A DNA stretch of 64,000 bases from Castellaniella hirudinis_A. Lineage in GTDB: Bacteria > Pseudomonadota > Gammaproteobacteria > Burkholderiales > Burkholderiaceae_B. Below are positions 46,504 to 55,554 of this stretch, piece after piece. The DNA lies in contig NZ_JBLGTV010000013.1 of NCBI RefSeq assembly GCF_047468865.1, forward strand, positions 12,797 through 76,796. The letters run 5' to 3'. The notes beneath the pieces were generated by a model. It made no database searches, was not told where the DNA came from, and was given only the letters and a program-made list of their open reading frames with translations. The position numbers and the translations under genes are program-made. How positions within the stretch are numbered: position 1 is the stretch's first letter; each line of letters begins with the position of its first letter.

Positions 46504-47940
46504 ATGTTAAGCACTTTCGCCACCCTGTCGTGGCTGATCATCTTTTCCATCGGCTTCGCCCTGGCGGGCATCTGGTATGCCCGCCGCAGCCGCGACAACC
46601 TGGAAGACTTCATCGTGGCGCGCAACAGCCAGACCGCCACGGCCACCATCCTGACCCTGCTGGCCTCGTCCCTGGGGGCCTGGATTCTGTTTTCCCCGGC
46701 GCAGGCCGCCACCTGGGGAGGCATCGGGGCCATCACCGGCTATGCCATCGGATCCATGTCCCCGCGCCTGACCATGATCCCGCTGGGCCAGCGCATGCGC
46801 GAACTGATCCCCCACGGCCACACCCTGACCGAATTCGTCATGGTGCGCTACGGCAGCGGCCTGTATAGGCTGGTGCTGGTCATCATGATGTTCTACCTGT
46901 TCATCTCGCTGACGGCCGAAATCACCGCCATCGCCAAAATGGTGACGCTCATCGCCCCCATCCCCCTGTGGGTGACGGGCGGGATCGTGCTGGGCTGCAC
47001 GCTGCTGTATACCGCCTGGGGCGGGCTGAAAGCGTCCATCTTCACCGACAAGATCCAGATGGTGATCATCGTGCCGCTGCTGGGTGTGCTGGTGCTGCTG
47101 GGTTGGCAGGCCAGCGGCGGCATCGGCCACGTCACCCGCACCCTGCAGGCCACGGCCCCCCAGCTGCTGGATTTCGGCAATGCCTCGGGCATCAAGGCCG
47201 GGCTGACGTTCTTTGTCGCCATCCTGCTGACCGGCCTGTTCCACCAGGGCAACTGGCAGCGCGTGTATGCCGCCCAATCCACCCGGGCCATGCGTCGCGG
47301 CTTCCTGCTGGGCGGCCTGCTGGTCGCCCCGGTGATCTTCCTGATGGGCCTGTTCGGCCTGGCCTTCGTGGCCCAAGGCGGGGGGGACGATTCGGTGGCG
47401 CTGTTTACCGTGCTGATCCCCAACCTGCCCCTCTGGTTCGCGGTGGCGCTGATCCCCCTGGGCCTGTCCCTGGTGATGAGCAGCGCCGATACGGCCATCA
47501 GCGCAGTCTCCAGCATGATTGCGGTGGACGCCCGCCGCCTGCTGCCGCACGCGCCCAACGACACCCTGATGCGCTATGCGCAGATCGCCATCTACGTCAT
47601 GGCCGTGCCCGTGTGGCTGGTCTCGGCCCAGGGCTACAGTGTGCTGTATCTGTTCTTGCTGGCCGACCTGTTGTGCTCGGCCGCCGCTTTCCCGGTGTTC
47701 TACGGGCTGTACAGCAGCCAATACAACGGGCGCACGGCCCTCATCAGCACCGTGGGCGGCCTGCTGGCCGGCTTGTCCGTATTCCCCGCGCCCGACGGCA
47801 ACATGGACACCTTGCTGGAATCCTTCCTGCTGGCGGCCCTGACGCCCGTGGCGATTTCCATCGTGCTCACCCGCCTGTGGCCCAGCGCCCACTACGACCT
47901 GCAGCAGATGCAACACCGCATCCGCAGTCTGCAGATCTAG
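46504..47940 (+). CDS. Sodium:solute symporter under TPP riboswitch control, probable thiamine-precursor transporter
   Basis: This is a 478-residue inner-membrane protein of the SSS family with about 13 helices. The family signature is SSADTAISAVSSMIAVDARRLLP (about residues 322-344), and the opening LSTFATLSWLIIFSIGFALAGIWYARRSRDNLEDFIVARN is typical. The THI element upstream and tenA downstream point to thiamine, hydroxymethylpyrimidine or another thiamine breakdown product as substrate, carried with sodium. SSS members were among the THI-regulated transporters predicted in comparative studies (ThiV group), but I cannot show that this one is orthologous. It is distinct from the common CytX type. 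AAGGGGA lies 5 bases ahead of the ATG. Confidence 0.88.
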   Translation: MLSTFATLSWLIIFSIGFALAGIWYARRSRDNLEDFIVARNSQTATATILTLLASSLGAWILFSPAQAATWGGIGAITGYAIGSMSPRLTMIPLGQRMRELIPHGHTLTEFVMVRYGSGLYRLVLVIMMFYLFISLTAEITAIAKMVTLIAPIPLWVTGGIVLGCTLLYTAWGGLKASIFTDKIQMVIIVPLLGVLVLLGWQASGGIGHVTRTLQATAPQLLDFGNASGIKAGLTFFVAILLTGLFHQGNWQRVYAAQSTRAMRRGFLLGGLLVAPVIFLMGLFGLAFVAQGGGDDSVALFTVLIPNLPLWFAVALIPLGLSLVMSSADTAISAVSSMIAVDARRLLPHAPNDTLMRYAQIAIYVMAVPVWLVSAQGYSVLYLFLLADLLCSAAAFPVFYGLYSSQYNGRTALISTVGGLLAGLSVFPAPDGNMDTLLESFLLAALTPVAISIVLTRLWPSAHYDLQQMQHRIRSLQI

Positions 47941-48048
47941 ACCGCCGCCACGCTCGGGCATCCGCCAGCCATCGCGGCGCAAGAACCTCACGCAAGGGGC
48001 AGACCCTTGCGCGAGACCCACTCATCCATCCACTCGACCGAACACACC

Positions 48049-48762
48049 ATGACGACAGATTTTTCCGCCGGCCCGCACACCCGCGCCCTGTGGCAGCAGG
48101 TGGCCCCCATCGTGGCAAAAACCGAAGCACTGCCCTTTCTGAATCAGTTGGCCGATGGCTCACTGGACCCCGTGGCGTTTGTCAATTACATCCGCCAGGA
48201 CAGCGTATACCTGGTGGGCTACGCCCGCGCCATGGCCCTGCTGGCCGCCCAGGCCGACAACCGCCCCGACGCCCGCTTCTGGGCGGAATCCTCAGCCTCG
48301 GCCATCAGCGTGGAAGAAGGCATGCATGGCGACCTGCTGGCGGACACCCGCCTGGCCGAAGCCTGCCGACAACTGAAAGCCGGCGACACCCCCGCCCAGG
48401 CATCGCCCACCACCCTGGGCTATGTCTCCTTCCTGCTGGCCACCGCCGCCACCGAATCCTACGGCATCGGCGTGGCCGGCGTGCTGCCCTGCTTCTGGAT
48501 ATACGCCCACGTGGGCAAGGTGCTGGTGCGGCGCGCGGGCGCCCTGGCGGCCGATCATCCCTACGCCACCTGGATCGCCGCCTACGACAGCGATGTCTTC
48601 GATCAATCCACCCGCCACGCGGTGGGCATCCTGGAAAAAGCCCTGTCTCTGGCCACGGAAACCGAACGCCGGCGCATGATCGGTGTCTTCGAACAGGCCT
48701 GCGTGTACGAATGGCATTTCTGGGCGACGGCGCACGCCCTGCAAGGCTGGGCGCTGGACTGA
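48049..48762 (+). CDS. tenA: Aminopyrimidine aminohydrolase TenA
   Basis: TenA hydrolyses aminomethylpyrimidine from degraded thiamine to hydroxymethylpyrimidine, which is fed back into thiamine synthesis. The 237-residue all-helical protein has LPFLNQLADGSLDPVAFVNYIRQDSVYLVGYARAMALLAAQA, ATAATESYGIGVAGVLPCFWIYAHVGK and FEQACVYEWHFWATA. The Cys of VLPCFWIY (about residue 145) and the Glu of VYEWHFW (about 225) match the two catalytic residues of TenA. A start at 48049 avoids a 14-residue polar extension. It follows the symporter gene by 108 bases and is probably in the same riboswitch-controlled transcript. Confidence 0.93.
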   Translation: MTTDFSAGPHTRALWQQVAPIVAKTEALPFLNQLADGSLDPVAFVNYIRQDSVYLVGYARAMALLAAQADNRPDARFWAESSASAISVEEGMHGDLLADTRLAEACRQLKAGDTPAQASPTTLGYVSFLLATAATESYGIGVAGVLPCFWIYAHVGKVLVRRAGALAADHPYATWIAAYDSDVFDQSTRHAVGILEKALSLATETERRRMIGVFEQACVYEWHFWATAHALQGWALD

Positions 48763-48941
48763 ACCCAGCCGGGCGCGGGACTGTTCTCGACGGCGCTTTT
48801 CCTGCACAATCCGAGTGTGAACCGTCCAGCGCCGGACACGACACGAGCCGCTTGCTGGCGGCCAGGCGGGCCAGCAACGTCGCACGGCAAGCCCAGGCGC
48901 TGAAGACAAGTATCCGAACAAACCAAACAGGAGACCAGGCC

Positions 48942-49523
48942 ATGGCCAAAAAACTATTGATGCTGGTGGGCGATTACGTCGAAGACTACGAAGTCATGGT
49001 GCCTTTCCAGGCGCTGCTGGCCGTCGGCCACAGCGTGCATGCGGTCTGCCCGGACAAAAAAGCCGGAGACTCCGTGGCCACGGCCATCCACGACTTTGAA
49101 GGCGCGCAAACCTACAGCGAGAAACCCGGCCATCGCTTTACGCTGAACCACGATTTCGACGGCCTTGACCCCGCCGCCTACGACGGCTTGGTCGTGCCCG
49201 GCGGACGCGCCCCCGAATACCTGCGCATGAACCCGCGCGTGCTGGAAATCGTGCAGCATTTTCACCAGGCCAATAAACCCATCGCCGCCATCTGCCACGG
49301 CGCCCAGTTGTTGGCCGCCGCCGGCATCCTGCAAGGCAAAACCTGCTCGGCCTATCCGGCCTGCGCCGCCGAAGTCCGCCTGGCCGGCGGCACCTACGCC
49401 GAAATCGGCATCGACCAGGCCCACACCGATGGCAAGCTGGTCACCGCCCCCGCCTGGCCCGCCCACCCTGCCTGGATTGCACAATTCCTGGCTGTGCTGG
49501 GCACGACGATCCAACACACCTGA
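48942..49523 (+). CDS. DJ-1/PfpI family protein
   Basis: This 193-residue protein has the DJ-1/PfpI flavodoxin-like fold: KKLLMLVGDYVEDYEVMVPFQALLAVGHSVHAVCP with the acidic partner Glu (about residue 15), and the nucleophile elbow AAICHGAQLLAAAGILQGKTCSAYPA with Cys about 119. YDGLVVPGGRAPEYLRMNPRVLEIVQHF lies between. Such proteins include glyoxalase/deglycase-like enzymes and chaperones; the exact activity is not predictable. AGGAGA precedes the ATG at 48942. It has 179 bases of its own upstream DNA. Confidence 0.9.
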   Translation: MAKKLLMLVGDYVEDYEVMVPFQALLAVGHSVHAVCPDKKAGDSVATAIHDFEGAQTYSEKPGHRFTLNHDFDGLDPAAYDGLVVPGGRAPEYLRMNPRVLEIVQHFHQANKPIAAICHGAQLLAAAGILQGKTCSAYPACAAEVRLAGGTYAEIGIDQAHTDGKLVTAPAWPAHPAWIAQFLAVLGTTIQHT

Positions 49524-49694
49524 ACCGCAGCCACGCCCCCGCCGGGATCTGCCCGGCAAATTCAGCCGGGCCGCGCAGACCACGGCAATGACCGGATAAC
49601 CGCCGGTCAGGGGATGATCGGCCAAAAACAGCACGGGTTGACCGTCCGCAGGCACCTGAATGGCGCCCGCCACCGCGCCTTTGCTGGGCAGTTC
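49513..49694 (-). pseudogene. Remnant of a PxpC/KipA-type 5-oxoprolinase (carboxyltransferase) subunit gene
   Basis: A minus-strand frame encodes GELPSKGAVAGAIQVPADG and LADHPLTGGYPVIAVVCAA, which is the C-terminal signature of the PxpC/urea amidolyase-related family (normally EGVVPGAIQVPPDGQP and LADRQTTGGYPKIA). The match then continues in another frame as AEFAGQIPAGAWLRFRCV, so a one-base frameshift lies near 49569. Nothing similar precedes it. Only the last 55 or so codons of a gene of about 330 codons remain, and the start is lost. Neighbouring pxpA and pxpB genes are absent. The rest of the 317-base gap up to ycnI holds no clear feature. Confidence 0.75.
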
Positions 49695-49840
49695 CCCGGG
49701 CTCGCGGCGCCGCGCCCAGCAGTTGCCAACCGCCGGGGCTGTCCGTGGGCATTTGTCCTGCCGCCAAAAAAGTGGAATGATCATGTTTTCCCGTCGGCGC
49801 ATCCCGCCGCCGGGCCCTTTCACTCACCCCCACCCGACTC

Positions 49841-50377
49841 ATGCCCCACTGCAAATCCATCCTACTGGCCAGCCTGCTGTGCATGGCCGGCGCAGCCCCG
49901 CTGGCGCACGCCCACATTACCCTGCAAACCCCCAGCGCCGCCGTAGGCAGCCGCTACCATGCCGTCCTGCGCGTCGGCCACGGCTGCCAGGGCGCCGACA
50001 CCACGCGCATCCGCGTGCGCATCCCCGACGGCGTGCTGGCAGTCAAACCCCAGCCCAAGGCAGGCTGGGATCTGGCCCTGAAAGAAGGCCCATACAGCCA
50101 AGCCGAAACCCTGCACGGCGCCACCGTCGACCACGGCGTGCGCGAAATCGAATGGACCGGCGCCCTGCCCGATGCCTATTTCGACGATTTCAGCTTCATC
50201 GCCACCCTGTCGTCCGCCCTGAAACCCGGCGACACCCTGTATTTTCCGGTAGTCCAGGAATGCACCCAGGGGGTCTCGCGCTGGATCGACACCAGCGGCG
50301 ACAAAACCGCCGACAATCCCGCCCCCGGCCTGAAATTGACCGCGCCGCAGGCCCACGGCGGCCACCACGAACACTAA
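49841..50377 (+). CDS. YcnI-type (DUF1775) periplasmic copper-binding protein
   Basis: This 178-residue protein has a signal peptide ending LAHAHITLQ; cleavage would leave His at or near the new N-terminus, as in the copper-chelating YcnI family. The domain has RYHAVLRVGHGCQGADTTRIRVRIPDG, KAGWDLALKEG, EIEWTGALPDAYFDDFSFIATL and LYFPVVQEC. The Trp and the two Cys (in HGCQG and QECTQG) are as in the family. The tail GGHHEH is His-rich. Copper binding follows from the family. It is directly before a CopCD fusion (22 bases), the standard ycnI-copCD pair. Confidence 0.9.
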   Translation: MPHCKSILLASLLCMAGAAPLAHAHITLQTPSAAVGSRYHAVLRVGHGCQGADTTRIRVRIPDGVLAVKPQPKAGWDLALKEGPYSQAETLHGATVDHGVREIEWTGALPDAYFDDFSFIATLSSALKPGDTLYFPVVQECTQGVSRWIDTSGDKTADNPAPGLKLTAPQAHGGHHEH

Positions 50378-50399
50378 GGAAGCCGCTGATATCAAGTCC

Positions 50400-51986
50400 A
50401 TGAAGTCATTCAAGGCGCCCGTGCGCATGCTCTGGATCTGCCTGCTGGCCCTGGCCTGGATGCCCTGGGCCTGGGGGCACGCCAGCCTGGTGTCGTCCGT
50501 GCCGGCCGACGGCGCGGTACTGGCCCAGGGGCCGGACGCCATCCAACTGCATTTCAACGAGCCCGTCAACGCCACCGTCCTGCGGCTGATCGGCCCCGAC
50601 GGACAGGCCCACACGCTGGCCCCGGAGGGCGCGCAAGGCGCGGACATCCGCCTGACGCCGCCCAGCCCCGCCGGCGACGGCGCCTACCTGCTCAGTTGGC
50701 GGGTGGTGTCCGCCGACGGCCACCCGATCGGCGGCGCCCTGTCCTACACCCTGGGGGCCAGCGCGACCGCCCTCGCCCCCCAGGCGGCCCAAACCCTGCA
50801 AGACCCCGCCGCGCCCCTGCGCAACGGGTTCATCTGGCTGGTTCGCTGGCTGGGCTATCTGTGCCTGTTCACCGCCGTCGGCGCCGCCCTGTTTCGCGCC
50901 ATGATGCCCAACGCATCAGCCGACCAGACCCGCTGGGCAGTCCGGGCGGCCGCCTTGGGCGGCCTGCTGCTGCCCCCGGCCCTGGCCCTGCAGGGGCTGG
51001 ATCTCCTGGCGGCACCCTGGAGCCAGGCCCTGTCGGCCGCCGTCTGGCGGCAGGCCTGGGACAGCCCATATGCCGGCACTCTGATCCTGATGGGCCTGGC
51101 CCTGCTGGCGGCCGCCAGCGTGGGCCACATCCAGCGCAAACCCCTGCTGAAGCGCGTGGGCCTGGTCAGCCTGATGCTGGCGGGCGCGGCCCTGGCCGCC
51201 AGCGGACACGCCAGCACCGCGCCGCCGCAGTCGCTGTCGCGCATGGCCGTCTTCCTGCATGCGGCCACCGCCATCGCCTGGATCGGCGCGCTCATCCCCC
51301 TGGCGTGGGAACTCCAACCCGGCAAACTGCTGGGGCTGTCGATCTTGAATAACTTTTCCCGCTGGATCAGCCCGATCGTGGCCGTGCTGGCCCTCAGCGG
51401 CGCCTGCCTGATCTGGCTGCAGCTGACGCAACCCGCCGACCTCTGGCAAACCACCTATGGCCGGGTACTGGCGGCCAAGCTGGCCCTGGTGGCGGCGCTG
51501 CTTGGTGTGGCGGCCCATAACCGCTGGAAGCTGACCAAGCCAGCCCTGCAAGGCCAGCGCCCCGCCCGCCGGCAACTGCGGCGCAGCATCCTGGCCGAAC
51601 TGATTCTGGCGGCCCTGCTGCTGGCCGTGGTCGCTTTGTGGCGCTTCACCCCGCCCCCGCGCAGCCTGGACGCGACCGCCACCCCCGCCGCCACGATTCC
51701 CGCCACCACCCTGAGCATCAGCCGCGTCGCCGCCCGGGTGACGCCCGGCGCGCCGGACTGGATCATCCGCCTCGACCAGCCGGACGGCCAGCCCTTCGCC
51801 GCCGAAGGGTTGAGCCTGCTACTCAGCAACCCCGAGGCCGGCATCGAAACCCTGGTCGTCCCGGCGAAACCGCAAAACCAAGGCATCTGGGCCGCCCGCC
51901 CCCCCTTTCTGCCGCCCACGGGGCACTGGCTGGTTGGTGTTCAGATCCTGGTGAACGATTTCGAACAGATCAATCTGTCGGATTAG
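50400..51986 (+). CDS. CopC-CopD fusion protein for copper handling (YcnJ-like)
   Basis: This is a 528-residue inner-membrane protein. After a signal peptide (ending AWG at about residue 27) the mature protein begins with HASLVSSVPADGAVL, the CopC domain whose first His binds Cu(II). The LSWRVVSADGHPIGGALSYTLG stretch (about 100-120) is also CopC, with its second copper ligand His. From about residue 145 a CopD domain of eight or so helices follows (FIWLVRWLGYLCLFTAVGAALFRAM, MAVFLHAATAIAWIGALIPLAWEL, ISPIVAVLALSGACLIWL). It probably imports copper for cupro-enzymes. It is cotranscribed with ycnI. A soluble C-terminal stretch of about 110 residues is unassigned. Confidence 0.9.
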   Translation: MKSFKAPVRMLWICLLALAWMPWAWGHASLVSSVPADGAVLAQGPDAIQLHFNEPVNATVLRLIGPDGQAHTLAPEGAQGADIRLTPPSPAGDGAYLLSWRVVSADGHPIGGALSYTLGASATALAPQAAQTLQDPAAPLRNGFIWLVRWLGYLCLFTAVGAALFRAMMPNASADQTRWAVRAAALGGLLLPPALALQGLDLLAAPWSQALSAAVWRQAWDSPYAGTLILMGLALLAAASVGHIQRKPLLKRVGLVSLMLAGAALAASGHASTAPPQSLSRMAVFLHAATAIAWIGALIPLAWELQPGKLLGLSILNNFSRWISPIVAVLALSGACLIWLQLTQPADLWQTTYGRVLAAKLALVAALLGVAAHNRWKLTKPALQGQRPARRQLRRSILAELILAALLLAVVALWRFTPPPRSLDATATPAATIPATTLSISRVAARVTPGAPDWIIRLDQPDGQPFAAEGLSLLLSNPEAGIETLVVPAKPQNQGIWAARPPFLPPTGHWLVGVQILVNDFEQINLSD

Positions 51987-52126
51987 CGGGTTCAAAAGTA
52001 GACATATCCGACGAAATACCGCAGGATAGATCCGCATGGCGCCACACGGCGGCCCTGCAAACGCGTTTCGCCAGATCGCCAGACAAAACACCCGGCCCAT
52101 CCAGGCTACCCAAACAAGGAAACCCC

Positions 52127-52996
52127 ATGGACGCCACACTCCTGATCGACCGCCGCACCCACGACCTGGGGGGCGGCTTCATCGTGGGCCGCGTGCTGCC
52201 TTTTCGCAAGCGCCGCATGGTGGGGCCTTTCATTTTCTTCGACCACATGGGCCCGCTGGAACTGGCCGCCGGCGCCCCGCGCGAACTGGATGTGCGGCCA
52301 CACCCGCACATTGGCCTGTCTACCGTCACCTACTTGTACAGCGGCGCCATCACTCACCGCGACAGCCTGGGCTCATTGCAGGAAATCCGCCCCGGCGCGG
52401 TCAACTGGATGACCGCCGGCAGCGGCATCACCCACAGCGAGAGGCTGGAATACGCCCGGGCCCACGGGGCCACCATGCACGGCATCCAATCCTGGGTGGC
52501 CCTGCCACGCGAAGCCGAGGAAACCGCCCCCAGCTTCCACCACTATGCAGGGGCCGATCAATTGCCCGAATTCACCGAAGACGGCGTCCATAGCCGCCTG
52601 ATCGCGGGCGCCATCGACGGGCAGACGGCGCAAGTGCAAACCCACTCCCCCTTGTTCTACCTGCACTGGCGCATGGCCGCCGGGGCGCGCCGCAGCCTGA
52701 ACACCCAATACGCAGAACGCGCCGTCTACGTGGCCCAGGGGTCTATCGAAGTCGGCCACCACCCCTTGGCCGAAGGACAAATGCTGATCCTGCCCGCCGG
52801 GCAGCCCGCCCAGATCACGGCGTTGCAGCCCGCCACCGTCATGCTGCTGGGCGGCGAGCCCATCGGCGAGCGATTCATCTACTGGAATTTCGTGTCATCA
52901 TCCAAGGATCGCCTGGAACAGGCCAAGGAAGATTGGCAACAGCAGCGTATGAAGCTGCCGGTGGGGGATGACCAGGAATTCATTGCCTTGCCTTGA
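52127..52996 (+). CDS. Pirin family protein
   Basis: This 289-residue bicupin has the Pirin signature PFIFFDHMGP, then RPHPHIGLSTVTYLYSGAITHRDSLG with the metal His pair, and MTAGSGITHSERLEY with a third His and a Glu. The C-terminal Pirin_C cupin runs from about residue 180 (LFYLHWRMAAGARRSLN to PATVMLLGGEPIGERFIYWNF). Bacterial pirins hold iron and may act as quercetinases or as regulators of metabolic enzymes; the role here is unknown. ATG 52127 has AAGGAAA 5 bases upstream. Its upstream DNA (52005-52126) and parts of the gene reappear as a collapsed copy at 56711-56945. Confidence 0.92.
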   Translation: MDATLLIDRRTHDLGGGFIVGRVLPFRKRRMVGPFIFFDHMGPLELAAGAPRELDVRPHPHIGLSTVTYLYSGAITHRDSLGSLQEIRPGAVNWMTAGSGITHSERLEYARAHGATMHGIQSWVALPREAEETAPSFHHYAGADQLPEFTEDGVHSRLIAGAIDGQTAQVQTHSPLFYLHWRMAAGARRSLNTQYAERAVYVAQGSIEVGHHPLAEGQMLILPAGQPAQITALQPATVMLLGGEPIGERFIYWNFVSSSKDRLEQAKEDWQQQRMKLPVGDDQEFIALP

Positions 52997-53037
52997 CTGC
53001 TCAAGAGCGCCCGCAGGCGGGATGCACAACCGCACCC

Positions 53038-53990
53038 TTAGCCCTGGAACACATCCGCCAAAGTGCGCGCATCCACAAAATTCAGCGACCAGGCCTTCAA
53101 TTCCGCCGTCTGTGCAGCACGAATGCGTTCGATGACCGGGGCGGGAACTTGACCGAAGCGGCGTTCGATCTGCCGCAGCAGTAAATCGGCTTGGCCTTCG
53201 ATTCGGCCTTCCTTCAGCCACTGTTTGACCCAGATACCGGGTTCTTCGGCAATCCTCATGTCCAGCTCCTGCAGGGTGTTGGTCGGAGGTAGGGATTCTG
53301 GCAAAGTGGCATTGCGTTCGATCATCAGCACCAGCCAAGCAGTGATGCTGCGGTTCAGTTCCTGGCTTTCGGGCAGGGCCAGGATGGCCCGGGTCAAGGC
53401 GTGCAAAGATTCTTGCCACTGCGCTATGTTACGGCCATGCCGTAAGCGAAACAACAGGGTTGCCAGATTGTGGCCGGGGCGGCCAATGGATTTCAGCAAG
53501 TCGCGCTCACGAACCAACAGGTAGCGCATCTGCGGCTGGTACGCCTGCAGCGCCGCCGGGATTTTGCCCGCCAGGCCGGATAAATCCTGTGCGGCCGCCC
53601 AACGGCGCGATCCGCTGTAGAACACGACCGGCAACGCCGGCGGCAGGGGCAGGCGGATTTGCTTGTTGCGCAGCAAGGTCTGGTAGCTCAGGCAGGTGTA
53701 GGTGGCGGGCGTTCCGCGCCGTGCCGGATGCCGGAGGCATGGCCCACATCCAAGGCTTGGGCTTTCCAGGGAACCAGCCATGCGCAATCGCCCGTGCGTT
53801 GTTTCAAGCGGTCACTGATGTGCGACGTGCTGATTGGCCGCATCCGCCGCCAATCAAGGGCATCGAACAAGGCGGGATCCATCACGCAGGCCAGGATGTC
53901 GCGCAGCAGTTCCTTGTGTTCAAACAGGCGGCGGTATGCCGCATCCAGCTTCCCCATGATGGCCTTCCGATTGCGTTCAGAAGTAAACAT
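53038..53990 (-). pseudogene. Broken Rpn-type PD-(D/E)XK nuclease / putative transposase gene
   Basis: Two minus-strand frames hold the parts of one Rpn family protein. The first (from ATG 53990) reads YRRLFEHKELLRDILACVMDP and SHISDRLKQRTGDCAWLVPWK. The second holds TYTCLSYQTLLRNKQ, LPPALPVVFYSGSRRWAAAQDLSGLAG, YQPQMRYLLVRERDLLK and the C-terminal LLRQIERRFGQVPAPVIERI. The join near 53700-53760 lacks the LLLEFQS-type strand with the catalytic Glu-x-Gln in all three frames, so the active site is missing. The last 45 residues are related to the tail of the two PD-(D/E)XK proteins next door. About 300 bases of nondescript DNA separate it from them. Confidence 0.85.
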
Positions 53991-54201
53991 GATGGGGGCC
54001 CGAACCGTTGTCGTGGGAAGGCTTGGGACGATTTTGTCACATCACGGGTCAGACAACACCGATCATCATGGGCTTATAGCCCTCGGGCACCGCCAACCGA
54101 TACTGTTTATCAGCCGGGCATATTCTTTAAAAAACCGTCGTACCGTTCGAGCGCCGCGTCCCAAACGCTGTTCCACCCATGGGATAAGAAAAAGCACGAT
54201 T

Positions 54202-55340
54202 GCACGCCTTTGCCTTGTCAACGACATGGCGCGACAGTTTTATATAAACCGGCGTGCTGCGGCACGGCAGCAGCGCACCTTAATCCTTGAACACGTCATC
54301 CAAGACCTGGGCATCCACAAAATTCAATGACCAGGCTTCCAACTGTGCGCTGTTGGCCGAACGGATTTTTTCATGGACGTCGTCGGCTTGTGCGCCAAAG
54401 CGGCGTTCGACCAGGCGCAGCAGCAGATTGGCCTGGCCTTGCTCAATACCTTGCTCAATGCCCATCTTCAGCCCTTGCTGGGTATACACCCGCTCGGCAA
54501 TCGTCACGTAGCTCATCTCATGCTCCTGTGCCAGCTGCCGGGCAGCCTGCAAATAATCGGTTTCCAGATCGGTGGGCAGGCGCACCACCCATTCCACCAG
54601 GCGCACCAGTTGACCAATTCGATCCCGGTCGTAGCCATAGCCGTACAAGCGGCGTACCAAGTCGATCAAGGGCCGCAGTCGCGTGGTCTTGTCCGGGTGG
54701 CGGGACGCCTGGATTTGCGCCATCACGAACACCACGAACGGGTTGTGCGGAGCCAGGGCGTCCAAGTCGTCCAGCCGATTGGCCCATTGCCTTAATTCTA
54801 CAACCGGAAAGACGAATTCGGTCTTTTGCGACAGGTACTTATCTTGATGAACCAACTGCGTGACCGGCGCCTGCCCAGCGCCAGGCTGGTCGATCAGTAT
54901 GCCCAGGCTGTAGATAGGCGGCGGGGCCGCCAGGCCCCGCCGGCGCATTTCACGGATCTGCAGCAGCGTGTGGTACTGGAAGACGCGCCAGGAAAACGCC
55001 CGAAAATCCGCCTCAGTGGCCAGCCGCCCCTGGACTTCCAGATGCACCTGCAAGTACGCGGGATGCCCGGACAATAGCCGTACCTTGACCAGCTTGTCCA
55101 CCATTTTGCGGCCTTTGGATGGAACCGCCGCATGTCGGATGGCCTGCAATTCTTTGTCCAGAAACTCAATCGGCGCGCACCAATCGACCAGCGCGTATAA
55201 ATCCGGGGCCAACAGCTGGATGGCCTGCGGGGAGAACAATTCCAGCGCCTCTTTCCAGGGACTGTCGTAGTCGTTCACGGGTCGGGTGGTCATGGCGGGC
55301 ATCCAGAACAGGGTGCAGCCATTGTGGATGCCAGCCCGGC
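54202..55340 (-). repeat. Tandem duplication, unit A
   Basis: Unit A (54202 to about 55340) and unit B (about 55469-56605) share their gene, its 3' flank beginning GCACGCCTTTGCCTTGTCAAC, the GTTTTATATAAACCGGCGTGC element and the start-region flank CAGCCCATTGTG or its variant. The offset is 1267 bases. No terminal inverted repeats, target-site duplication or transposase other than the encoded proteins is visible. A stretch of about 130 bases between the units has no match. Confidence 0.85.
54280..55293 (-). CDS. PD-(D/E)XK nuclease-fold protein of the Rpn/DUF4351 type, copy A
   Basis: This is a 337-residue protein. The nuclease-like core is VDKLVKVRLLSGHPAYLQVHLEVQGRLATEADFRAFSWRVFQYHTLL (about residues 55-105): the Asp of VDKL and the Glu-x-Gln of HLEVQG are the expected PD-(D/E)XK residues. 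A helical middle (RLDDLDALAPHNPFVVFVMAQIQASRHPDKTTRLRPLIDLVRRLYG) follows, and then a C-terminal tail LLLRLVERRFGAQADDVHEKIRSANSAQLEAWSLNFVD. A four-residue GIEQ unit is repeated twice at about 285-292. I chose the Met of MTTRPVNDYD; no ribosome site is obvious and a Met three codons earlier is possible. Related proteins promote RecA-independent recombination, but the biological role is unknown. Confidence 0.78.
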   Translation of the reverse strand: MTTRPVNDYDSPWKEALELFSPQAIQLLAPDLYALVDWCAPIEFLDKELQAIRHAAVPSKGRKMVDKLVKVRLLSGHPAYLQVHLEVQGRLATEADFRAFSWRVFQYHTLLQIREMRRRGLAAPPPIYSLGILIDQPGAGQAPVTQLVHQDKYLSQKTEFVFPVVELRQWANRLDDLDALAPHNPFVVFVMAQIQASRHPDKTTRLRPLIDLVRRLYGYGYDRDRIGQLVRLVEWVVRLPTDLETDYLQAARQLAQEHEMSYVTIAERVYTQQGLKMGIEQGIEQGQANLLLRLVERRFGAQADDVHEKIRSANSAQLEAWSLNFVDAQVLDDVFKD

Positions 55341-55514
55341 AAACCACTATCCCGGAAAAATCCTGACGGCTAAAAATGTCATGATTGTCGTGCTGATATG
55401 ACCGTATCGTATTGGTGTCGTAAAACCTGCGCGGTTCAGACGGTCAATGTACTAACCGGGGGGGCAGTGCACGCCTTTGCCTTGTCAACGACATGGAGTG
55501 GTAGTTTTATATAA

Positions 55515-55546
55515 ACCGGCGTGCTGCGGCACGGCGGCACGCCGGT
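55515..55546 (-). terminator. Hairpin 3' of PD-(D/E)XK copy B
   Basis: ACCGGCGTGC (55515-55524) and GCACGCCGGT (55537-55546) are perfect 10-base arms around a 12-base loop. In the gene's direction the stem is followed by TTATATAAAAC. It lies 9 bases after the stop codon of copy B. The AT-rich tail is not a clean U-run, so the terminator role is only likely. Confidence 0.45.
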
Positions 55547-55554
55547 AGCGCACC

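Noticed and set aside
49614..49840. Small frames between the pxpC relic and ycnI
   Set aside because: They are short, overlap the relic on the other strand and have no ribosome site.
53991..54279. A promoter or small RNA in the gap between the Rpn relic and copy A
   Set aside because: I looked for hairpins with U-runs and for -35/-10 pairs and found none that stand out.
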